A stretch of DNA of 5,155 nt from an uncultured Chloroflexota bacterium (GTDB lineage Bacteria; Chloroflexota; Limnocylindria; Limnocylindrales; CSP1-4). The stretch spans positions 1-5,155 of the forward strand of contig CAIYZX010000116.1 of assembly GCA_903930745.1 (NCBI GenBank), given 5' to 3'. The notes under the pieces were generated by a model that saw only the letters and a program-made list of their open reading frames with translations, was not told the origin of the DNA and did not search any database. Both the position numbers and the translations under genes were made by a program. Below are positions 1 to 5,155 of the stretch, one piece after another; position 1 is the stretch's first letter; each line of letters opens with the position of its first letter.

Positions 1-59
1 CGCACCCCAAACGGGGGGTTTGCGAAGGAGCCCTCGTCCGCGCGATCATGCGCCCGTGA
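1..59 (+). CDS. Possible 3' end of an upstream gene (partial)
   Basis: The frame starting at base 3 is open from the window edge to a TGA at 57-59 and would encode a C-terminus ending GALVRAIMRP. The TGA overlaps the GTG at 56-58 that I favour as the HDOD gene start, giving the four-base GTGA stop/start overlap typical of co-translated bacterial genes. That overlap is the main evidence that the frame is real. Only about 18 codons are visible, too few to recognise a family, and a short open frame is not surprising in GC-rich DNA. If real, the HDOD gene is a distal member of a plus-strand operon. Confidence 0.35.
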   Translation, partial: HPKRGVCEGALVRAIMRP

Positions 60-913
60 CCGATTCGCCCCAAACCCTCGACCGTGCCCGCGAGGTACTC
101 CGCCGGGCACACGCCGTCACGCCGTCACGCAGCCTTCTCCGGCTGGAGGACACGCTGCGCCGAGGTGACGCGTCCACCAAGCAGCTCGCCCAGCTGATCG
201 AGGGCTCCCCTGCCCTGGCGGCACGCGTGCTGCGCATGGCCAACTCCAGCTTCTACGCGCCGCTGGAGCCCGTGGTGAGCCTGTCCCGGGCCGTCCCCAT
301 GCTCGGTCACACCGTGCTGCGCCAGCTGGTCCTCGCCACGCTCGTCCTGAGCCGCCAGGAGACCGGCCGCTCCACCAAGCAGAACGTCGCTGCGGCCCGG
401 CTCACGGGCAACGCCGTCCGCTCCGCGGTCGTGGCGCGCGCCCTTGCCACGGCGACGCGCATCGTTCCCCCGGACGACGCGTTCTCCGCGGGCCTCCTGC
501 ACGACCTCGGGCACATCTACCTGCTTGACGACACGGGCGACGCCTACGCGTCGTACCTCGTGGACGAGCAGCCCGCGGACATCCTCGCCCGCGAGATCGA
601 GATCACCGGCACCACCCACCAGGACGTGGGCGTGGCGTTCGCGTACGACTGGAACCTGCCCCCGGCCCTGGCGGAGGTCCTGCGGGACCACCACCTGCCG
701 GTACCGCGCTCGCTGGGCGCCGTCGTCGCGGCTGCGGACCTGCTGGTCGCAGAGGTCCACCACCCGTCTGCGGAGGGGCCGGAGGCGGCCAGCGCACGGA
801 GCGACGCCAGCCTGGCGGGCATCGGGATGACTCGTGAGGCCTGGACCGGCATCGAGCCGCAGGTGCGCGCGGACTACGCGGAGCTGCTCACGGTCTTCGA
901 GCGCTTCGGCTGA
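56..913 (+). CDS. HDOD-domain signal-transduction protein
   Basis: This is a 285-residue cytoplasmic protein made up almost entirely of one HDOD domain, about residues 18-230. HDOD is a non-GYP branch of the HD superfamily, found in bacterial signalling proteins tied to cyclic-di-GMP, motility and stress responses; most members are thought to be scaffolds rather than enzymes. Visible family marks are an early helix with SPALAARVLRMANSSFY, the AGLLHDLGH segment with HD at residues 149-150, and the signature GTTHQDVG followed by WNLP and then DHH at 211-213. The first metal-ligand His of active HD enzymes appears to be Asn (LTGNAVRSA, about residue 119), which argues against catalysis. No sensor, receiver or membrane segment is seen. 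I chose GTG at 56 because it overlaps an upstream TGA; a TTG at 20 is in frame and would add 12 Arg/Pro-rich residues. Neither start has a well-spaced Shine-Dalgarno site. The gene converges on the flagellar cluster, so a motility role is plausible but inferred. Confidence 0.88.
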   Translation: MTDSPQTLDRAREVLRRAHAVTPSRSLLRLEDTLRRGDASTKQLAQLIEGSPALAARVLRMANSSFYAPLEPVVSLSRAVPMLGHTVLRQLVLATLVLSRQETGRSTKQNVAAARLTGNAVRSAVVARALATATRIVPPDDAFSAGLLHDLGHIYLLDDTGDAYASYLVDEQPADILAREIEITGTTHQDVGVAFAYDWNLPPALAEVLRDHHLPVPRSLGAVVAAADLLVAEVHHPSAEGPEAASARSDASLAGIGMTREAWTGIEPQVRADYAELLTVFERFG

Positions 914-922
914 CCCACCGGG

Positions 923-951
923 TGCCGGCCGGGCCCATGCCCGTCACGGCA
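923..951. terminator. Hairpin between convergent genes, possible bidirectional terminator
   Basis: Two stacked stems are visible. TGCCG at 923-927 pairs with CGGCA at 947-951, and CGGGC at 930-934 pairs with GCCCG at 939-943 around a CCAT loop, with a small internal loop at 928-929 and 944-946. All ten pairs are Watson-Crick, so the hairpin can form in RNA from either strand. It starts 9 bases after the HDOD stop and lies 37 bases beyond the stop of the opposing gene. There is no T-tract on either side, so it is not a canonical intrinsic terminator. The 914-988 spacer otherwise holds only a 12-base palindrome. Confidence 0.4.
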
Positions 952-988
952 GGTGGTCCGTACGGACGGTGAGGGCGATCGGGTCCCG

Positions 989-2293
989 CTAGTCCACGAT
1001 CCAGCGGCGCGCCACCCAGAGGCCGGTGACGGTCAGCGCGATCGTCACGCCCATGAAGATCCCGAACACCGTCAACGGGTCCGTGCCGGCCGGGAGCCAG
1101 TCGCCAAGGCCGCCCACCGTGTCCGTGGACGGTGCCCTGGTTGGAGCGGGCGACGCGGAGCCGCTCCCGTTGCCGCTCCCGTTGCCGCTCCCGTTGCCGT
1201 CACCGCTGTGGGGCCCGCCGCCACCGTTCGCCGTTGAGCTGTCCGGGAACGGGGCAAGGTCCTGGGGCGCGCTGCGGAGCGTGATCGTGGGCAGCGCCTG
1301 GACCAGCGGGTTGGCGACGTCGATGGAGACGATGCTGGAGCCCGTCACGAGGTGCAGCCGGTCGCCCCTGTAGCTCGTCGTCATCAGGGTCACGGGCTCC
1401 GAGCTGGCGGAAAGGGAGCGCCAGGGCTTGGCCACCCCGTCGGTGACGGAGAAGAGCTGTGTGCCCACGGCCACGACGGCGGCGGCGGGAAGCTTCGCGT
1501 CCCAGGACGCGGTGATCGCGGTGGGCTCTGCCTTGAGCGTGGCCGTCCAGGCGATCGTTCCCGTCTCCATCGAGACGGCGACCACCTTGTTCGGGTTCTT
1601 GAGCGCGATGTAGCCGAGCGCCCTGTCCACGGCCGGGGCCGCCGGCGAGGCTGCGGCGGGCGAGGCTGCGGCGGGCGACACCGTGTCGGGCTTCCCCGAG
1701 ACCGCGAGTGCGACCACCGTGCCGGAGAGCCCGGCAATGGGGCGAACCACCCTGGTGTCCGAGAGCACGAGGTCAACGAAGGCGTCGCCGGTGTTCGCCG
1801 CAAGCATCCCCGGCCGATCGGGACTGGCCGCGAGCAGGTCCACCGCCCCGGAGACGGCGATCGTGCCATCCGGCCGCGTGTCGCCGGCCGCGAGGGCCCA
1901 GATGGCCTTCTTGGACGGGACCGCGAGATACAGCGTGGTGCCGATGGGATGCGCGAGGTCCTTGACCACGGCGGTCAGTGGATCCAACGCGCTGACCGTG
2001 CCCTGCTCGACGTCGATGGCGTAGAGGCCCGTACCGCCATTGGCGGCGTACAGGGTCTGCTTGCCATTGAACTCAAGCCGGCGGACCGCCTCCGTGGGGT
2101 CGATGCTGCCGGTGCGGACGCTGGAGTGGAAGGTGTCGAGCTCGAGGACCCCCAGGTCCTCCGATCCGGAGGCCGTGGCGACGTAGATGTCGCCGAGCGC
2201 CTCGGCGCGCACCGGAGAGCCCGCCGTGATCGCCAGGATGGCGAGCGCGGCGAGGGCGGTGAGAGCGCGGCTGGAGCGGAGGCTGGGGGTCAT
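989..2293 (-). CDS. Secreted, C-terminally anchored beta-propeller-like protein of unknown function
   Basis: This is a 434-residue protein that I do not recognise as a named family. Residues 1-32 form a Sec signal peptide: Arg near the N-terminus, a hydrophobic core LTALAALAILAITAG, and an AxA-type site around VRAEA. Residues about 35-350 contain repeated blade-like units in which a short strand is followed by a residue-exposing strand, for example LYAANGGTGLYAIDVEQGTV, LYLAVPSKKAIWAL, VVAVSMETGTIAWTATLK and IVSIDVANP. This is the look of YVTN/PQQ-like propellers. An SPAAA repeat at 206-220 interrupts the propeller, and a Gly/Asn/Ser/Pro linker at 356-388 follows it. Residues 407-427 are a membrane helix followed by ARRWIVD, so the propeller should face outward. 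LPAGT at 400-404 sits where a sortase motif would. ATG at 2293 has GGAAG 7 bases upstream. It follows flgE by 60 bases and is probably in the same transcript, suggesting but not proving a flagellar or envelope role. Confidence 0.82.
   Translation of the reverse strand: MTPSLRSSRALTALAALAILAITAGSPVRAEALGDIYVATASGSEDLGVLELDTFHSSVRTGSIDPTEAVRRLEFNGKQTLYAANGGTGLYAIDVEQGTVSALDPLTAVVKDLAHPIGTTLYLAVPSKKAIWALAAGDTRPDGTIAVSGAVDLLAASPDRPGMLAANTGDAFVDLVLSDTRVVRPIAGLSGTVVALAVSGKPDTVSPAAASPAAASPAAPAVDRALGYIALKNPNKVVAVSMETGTIAWTATLKAEPTAITASWDAKLPAAAVVAVGTQLFSVTDGVAKPWRSLSASSEPVTLMTTSYRGDRLHLVTGSSIVSIDVANPLVQALPTITLRSAPQDLAPFPDSSTANGGGGPHSGDGNGSGNGSGNGSGSASPAPTRAPSTDTVGGLGDWLPAGTDPLTVFGIFMGVTIALTVTGLWVARRWIVD
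1161..1196. repeat. 12-bp tandem repeat, three perfect copies
   Basis: The unit CCGCTCCCGTTG occurs three times without a mismatch and is followed by a diverged fourth unit (CCGTCACCGCTG). Because the unit is a multiple of three, it encodes an in-frame Gly-Asn-Gly-Ser linker in the minus-strand propeller gene, just before its C-terminal anchor. Copy-number change would alter linker length without breaking the frame. Confidence 0.92.
1644..1678. repeat. 15-bp tandem repeat, two perfect copies plus a partial
   Basis: The unit GGCGAGGCTGCGGCG is present at 1644-1658 and 1659-1673, followed by the first five bases of a third copy. It lies inside the minus-strand propeller gene and encodes the SPAAA repeat at about residues 206-220. 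It keeps the reading frame, so slippage would lengthen or shorten an exposed Ala/Pro segment between propeller blades. Confidence 0.88.
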
Positions 2294-2317
2294 CGAGGTG
2301 CTTCCATGTGGGGAGTC

Positions 2318-2345
2318 GGCCCTCCGGCCATGACGCTGGAGGGCC
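2318..2345 (-). terminator. GC-rich hairpin after flgE, possible attenuator or mRNA-stabilising element
   Basis: GGCCCTCC at 2318-2325 is perfectly complementary to GGAGGGCC at 2338-2345, with a 12-base loop. In the minus-strand transcript the hairpin begins 8 bases after the flgE stop and ends 12 bases before the GGAAG ribosome site of the propeller gene. No U-tract follows it. It could reduce read-through into the propeller gene, protect the flgE message from 3' decay, or both. The structure is plain in the sequence; the function is inferred. Confidence 0.5.
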
Positions 2346-2353
2346 CGCTCGGG

Positions 2354-3583
2354 TTACCGCTTCAGGTTGACAAGCTCCTGGAGCATCTCGTCGGACGTGG
2401 TGATCACTCGGCCGTTCGCCTGGAAGCCGCGCTGGGCGGTGATCATCCCGGTGAACTGCGTGGCAAGGTCCACGTTGGACATCTCGAGGGAGCCGGTGGT
2501 GACGGTGCCGCGACCCCCCTGGCCGGGCAGGCCGATGGAGACATCGCCGGAGGCGGACGAGGCGCCGAAGAGGTTCTGGCCCTGGCGCAGCAGGCCGCCC
2601 GGGTTCACGAACGAGCCCATGGAGATCTGGCCGAGGAGCTGGGTCTGGCCGTTGGAGAAGACGCCGGTGATGTCACCACCGGAGCCGATCGTGAAGGTCA
2701 CGAGCGTTCCGGAGGAGAAGCCGTCGGTGGAGCCGTTGAGCGCGGACGCGCCCTGGTACTGGGTCATGTCCTCCAGGTCCAGTGGCAGGGCGACCGGGCT
2801 CGTGGCGCCGTTGGTGAGATCGATGCTGATGGGCGAGCCGGTCGCCGCGGCGTACGTGCCGTCCGCGTTGAACGAGAGGGTTCCCGTCGAGGTGGAGCTC
2901 GTGCCGGTGTCCGCGGGATCCGCGCTGGCCGCCCAGTCCCAGCTGTTGCTGGCGGTCTTGGTGAACGTGATCTTGAGCGAGTGGCGGATGCCCAGCGAGT
3001 CGTAGACGTTGAGCGTCGTGGACGTCGTGGTGCCGGCCGCGGCGGACGCATCCAGGTTGCCGCTGATGGCCGAGGTCGCGGTGGCGAGCGCGGTGGTCCG
3101 GGTCCCGATCGGGATGATCACGTCCGTGGGCGCCGTGGTGGTGTCGATGCCGCCGCCGGTCGCCGCAACCCAGCCCTGGACCTTGAGGCCCGAGGCGGAG
3201 TTCAACAGGTTGCCGCCGAGGCCGATGTCGAAGGCGCCGTCACGCGTGTAGTACTGGCGTGAGCCGTCGGAGAGGACGAAGAAGCCGTCGCCCTGGATCG
3301 CCATGTCCGTCAGGCGGCCGGTGGACTGCAGGTTGCCCTGGGTCTGGAGGACGTCGATGCCGGCGACGGTCATGCCGAGGCCCACCTGGGCCGGGTTGAT
3401 GGAGCCCAGGCCGCCCTGCGGGGCCGAGGCGCCGCGGAAGGTCTGGGAGAGGATGTCCTGGAAGTTCACGCGGCCGGACTTGAAGCCGACGGTGTTGACG
3501 TTGGCGATGTTGTTGCCAATGACGTCCATCATGACCTGGTGGCCGCGGAGGCCGGAGATCGCCGAGAACATCGAGCGCAGCAT
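2354..3583 (-). CDS. flgE: Flagellar hook protein FlgE
   Basis: FlgE is exported through the flagellar type III apparatus and polymerises outside the cell into the hook, the universal joint between rod and filament. The 409-residue product matches the usual length of about 400. Residues 1-35 are the flagellar rod/hook N-terminal motif (SAISGLRGHQ, then GNNIANVNTVGFK). Next come FQDILSQTF, NPAQVGLG and TDMAIQGDGFFVL at 92-104, then YTRDGAFDI. A Thr/Ser/Ala-rich D2-type region with the conserved VYDSLG and H at 193-201 spans about 165-300. The C-terminus from about residue 365 is the Flg_bbr_C block, with SLEMSNVDLA, AQRGFQAN and ITTSDEMLQELVNLKR. The paired terminal helices needed for the axial D0 core are complete. 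ATG at 3583 has AGGAGA 8 bases upstream, and the protein begins exactly at the family's MLRSMFSAIS start. It lies 70 bases after flgD and is probably part of the same operon. Confidence 0.97.
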   Translation of the reverse strand: MLRSMFSAISGLRGHQVMMDVIGNNIANVNTVGFKSGRVNFQDILSQTFRGASAPQGGLGSINPAQVGLGMTVAGIDVLQTQGNLQSTGRLTDMAIQGDGFFVLSDGSRQYYTRDGAFDIGLGGNLLNSASGLKVQGWVAATGGGIDTTTAPTDVIIPIGTRTTALATATSAISGNLDASAAAGTTTSTTLNVYDSLGIRHSLKITFTKTASNSWDWAASADPADTGTSSTSTGTLSFNADGTYAAATGSPISIDLTNGATSPVALPLDLEDMTQYQGASALNGSTDGFSSGTLVTFTIGSGGDITGVFSNGQTQLLGQISMGSFVNPGGLLRQGQNLFGASSASGDVSIGLPGQGGRGTVTTGSLEMSNVDLATQFTGMITAQRGFQANGRVITTSDEMLQELVNLKR

Positions 3584-3622
3584 GTGGTGTGTCTCCTGGT
3601 CGGTAGGAGGGGTGGGTGGACG

Positions 3623-3650
3623 GGCGCCGGGCGGGGACCGGCCTGGCGCC
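3623..3650 (-). repeat. Inverted repeat in the flgD-flgE spacer
   Basis: GGCGCC at 3623-3628 pairs with GGCGCC at 3645-3650. On the minus-strand RNA a further three pairs form inside after one A-C mismatch, leaving an 8-base loop. The hairpin begins 3 bases after the flgD TAG and ends 26 bases before the AGGAGA site of flgE. No U-tract follows. It could be a partial terminator or an mRNA processing or stability element that adjusts hook protein output relative to the cap protein. The function is inferred. Confidence 0.5.
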
Positions 3651-3653
3651 GAG

Positions 3654-4142
3654 CTACGTGGTGGGGGTGGACGAGGAGCCCGAGGTGGACGGGTGGAGCA
3701 CCTGCGTGACCTTGTCGGGGGTCACGATGGCGCCGCCCTCGAGCACGAGCATCACGCCGGTGGCGTCCTGCACGATGCGGTCCACGATGCCGTTCGCCGG
3801 CAGACCGTTGGTGTCGGTGCCGATGACCTGGTCGCCGATGAGGGCGGATGCCTGGGCCAGCTGGGTGCCGCTCAGGCTCTTCTGGACCTGCTCAAGGGTT
3901 GAGATCATGGTGAACTGGGCAAGCTCGCCGAGCATCTCCTTCTCGTCCATGGGCTTGGTGGGATCCTGGTTCTGGAGCTGGATCAGGAACAGCTTGAAGA
4001 AGTCGTCCTTGCCCAGGCCGAAGGCGTCCGTCACCTGGTTGGACGACTTCAGTGACGTCGTCCCGTTGAGGTTGACGCCCGACGATGCGGCGGTCCGCAT
4101 CAGGCCGCTCGAGGCCGCGAGACGGGCGGGGTCGATGGTCAT
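3654..4142 (-). CDS. flgD: Flagellar hook assembly (cap) protein FlgD, short form
   Basis: FlgD forms the transient scaffold at the hook tip that lets FlgE subunits assemble, and it is later displaced. The 162-residue product has the N-terminal FlgD domain at about 42-90, recognisable by GKDDFFKLFLIQLQNQDP, then KPMDEKEMLGELAQF and STLEQVQ. Residues about 98-149 (ALIGDQVIGTD, NGIVDRIV, VTPDKVTQV) look like the small Tudor-like C-terminal part. The Ig-like insert of the longer enterobacterial protein (about 230 residues) is absent, which is common in monoderm flagella and is not a sign of truncation. The end is a Ser/Thr-rich tail. ATG at 4142 has AGGAG 5 bases upstream, and the fliK stop is only 11 bases away, so translation is probably coupled to fliK. 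Confidence 0.95.
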   Translation of the reverse strand: MTIDPARLAASSGLMRTAASSGVNLNGTTSLKSSNQVTDAFGLGKDDFFKLFLIQLQNQDPTKPMDEKEMLGELAQFTMISTLEQVQKSLSGTQLAQASALIGDQVIGTDTNGLPANGIVDRIVQDATGVMLVLEGGAIVTPDKVTQVLHPSTSGSSSTPTT

Positions 4143-4153
4143 GGCGTCTCCTG

Positions 4154-5155
4154 TCAGGCCCGCACGTCGAGTGCGGATCCGGAGCGAGCGGCGGCGGAGG
4201 TGGTCACCGGGCCGGTGGCCGTGATGGGTCCGGGACGCCGCTCGCGTCCGCGGGGTGCGCTGTCGTCGGGCCGGCCGCCGGCTCCCTCGCGCCCGAAGGC
4301 GAAGGCGGGCATCTCGTCGCCGCGGCGGTCGGTCGCGGGCTGGTGCTGGTGCTGCTGGTGGGTATCCGGGGCGGCCCCCCGCTGATCGCCGAAGGCACGG
4401 CCGGTGTCGCCATCCATGCCCGCGAGGCGGGTGACAGCCTCTGGCCGGACCCGGAGCTCCACGCCCGCCGGGAGGACCTGGCCCGCGGCGATCGCGCGGC
4501 TCAGCGCATCGTGGAGATCGCCCGCGGCGGCGGGATTCGCCGCGACCAGCTCCGCCTTCACGGTCTCGCCGGGGCGGGCCGCGACGAGGATCCGGATGGT
4601 GCCGAAGCGCGGGTCCTCGATCGTGCTCTCGAGCCCGGGGACGCCGCCCCTGACCGTGGCGCGGATGCGGCCCAGGGCCTCGGCCACCACGCGGTCCGCG
4701 GCGTCCGCCGCCGTGGGGGCGGTCAAGACCGGGGCGGCGACGGCTGCGGCGTCCGACGGGCTGCTGGTGGCCGGCGTGGCGCCCGTGGCCGCGAGGGCCT
4801 CGGCGAAGCCGGCGGCGGGGGCCTGGGCGGTGGCGGTGCCCGATGCCGGGGTGGTCGTCCCCGCCATGGCGCCCGCGGAGCCTGTGCCGTCCGACGCGCG
4901 GCCGTCCGTGCCGGCACCGGTGTGTGCACCGCTCGCCGCGTTGGCTGGCACGGCCGGCGTGGCCGCGGTCCCCTCCCCCGCCGGAACGGCCGGCGTCGCC
5001 GGATCCGCCGCCTGCGGGTTGCGGGTGTCGGCGGGCGCGGTGCGCCGGGAGGCGGCCGTTGCAGCGGCGGAGGCCGCCGCCTGGACGGGGCTTCCCTGCG
5101 AGGCCGTCGCCTGTGCGGCGATCGTGGATGCCGCCGTGGCCGCACCGGCGCCACC
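4154..5155 (-). CDS. fliK: Flagellar hook-length control protein FliK-like (N-terminus outside window)
   Basis: FliK is secreted during hook growth, measures hook length and switches the export gate from hook to filament substrates. The frame is open from the TGA at 4154-4156 to the window edge, giving 333 visible residues; a GTG at 4951 is internal, not a start. The first 150 or so are Ala/Pro/Thr/Gly-rich and disordered, as in FliK ruler regions. Visible residues about 156-238 (bases 4442-4690) resemble the Flg_hook domain, with DPRFGTIRILVAARPGE, then VKAELVA, DLHDALSRAIAAGQVLPAG and VELRVRP. This matches the family's pattern of an LG/FG-V/I strand, an amphipathic helix and a final V-V strand. 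A polar tail of about 95 residues follows, including a His/Gln patch at 4340-4360. Family identity rests on this weak domain match plus position directly before flgD and flgE, a conserved order. Confidence 0.8.
   Translation of the reverse strand, partial: GGAGAATAASTIAAQATASQGSPVQAAASAAATAASRRTAPADTRNPQAADPATPAVPAGEGTAATPAVPANAASGAHTGAGTDGRASDGTGSAGAMAGTTTPASGTATAQAPAAGFAEALAATGATPATSSPSDAAAVAAPVLTAPTAADAADRVVAEALGRIRATVRGGVPGLESTIEDPRFGTIRILVAARPGETVKAELVAANPAAAGDLHDALSRAIAAGQVLPAGVELRVRPEAVTRLAGMDGDTGRAFGDQRGAAPDTHQQHQHQPATDRRGDEMPAFAFGREGAGGRPDDSAPRGRERRPGPITATGPVTTSAAARSGSALDVRA

Noticed and set aside
8..22. CAAAC/GTTTG inverted repeat around a G run
   Set aside because: The 5-bp stem is weak, lies within a possible coding frame and has no terminator-like T-tract.
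125..763. 212-codon minus-strand frame opposite the HDOD gene
   Set aside because: The plus frame shows clear HDOD signatures over the whole length; the antisense product has no domain-like pattern.
956..967. 12-base perfect palindrome GTCCGTACGGAC
   Set aside because: It could be an operator, but it sits between two converging gene ends with no promoter nearby and only one copy is seen.
1352..3262. 636-codon open frame on the plus strand
   Set aside because: It runs antisense through both the propeller gene and the unmistakable flgE, across their spacer. Its product is Gly/Arg/Asp/Ala-rich with no recognisable motif, as expected from the complement of GC3-biased codons.
4949..4951. GTG as the start of the FliK-like protein
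   Set aside because: The same frame stays open for 68 further codons to the window edge with the same Ala/Pro/Thr composition, so the true start is outside the window.
4723..5154. 143-codon minus-strand frame rich in Pro and Arg
   Set aside because: It is an alternative frame of the low-complexity FliK-like N-terminal region; the frame continuous with the Flg_hook-like domain is open through the same bases.

Overview
The window is a GC-rich piece of a bacterial chromosome (strongly GC-biased third codon positions, roughly 70% GC by eye). It holds the hook-assembly part of a flagellar gene cluster, read on the minus strand. Facing it on the plus strand is one HDOD-domain signalling gene. The hook protein has the N-terminal pattern common in Actinomycetota and also seen in flagellated Chloroflexota. 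FlgD is the short form usual in monoderm flagella. I therefore suggest a high-GC, probably monoderm lineage, but no gene here fixes the taxon.

Layout, left to right. At 1-59 is what looks like the last codons of an upstream plus-strand gene, whose TGA overlaps a GTG start. At 56-913 (+) is a 285-residue HDOD protein. At 914-988 is a short convergent spacer with a hairpin. At 989-2293 (-) is a secreted, C-terminally anchored beta-propeller-like protein of unknown function. At 2294-2353 is a spacer with an 8-bp perfect hairpin. At 2354-3583 (-) is flgE, the hook protein. At 3584-3653 is a spacer with a second GC-rich inverted repeat. At 3654-4142 (-) is flgD, the hook cap. From 4154 to beyond 5155 (-) is a fliK-type hook-length control gene whose N-terminus lies outside the window.

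Transcription on the minus strand runs fliK, flgD, flgE, then the propeller gene. The fliK-flgD-flgE order is the conserved hook block of many flagellar operons: FlgD caps the growing hook, FlgE polymerises beneath it, and FliK measures length and switches the export gate to late substrates. In many such operons the next genes are flbD and motA/motB. Here that slot holds the propeller protein, the least explained gene in the window. It has a signal peptide, Ala/Pro and Gly/Asn/Ser low-complexity segments encoded by short tandem DNA repeats, and a C-terminus resembling an off-consensus cell-wall sorting signal.

All gene-sized regions are accounted for. No tRNA, rRNA, CRISPR array, insertion sequence or clear promoter was seen.
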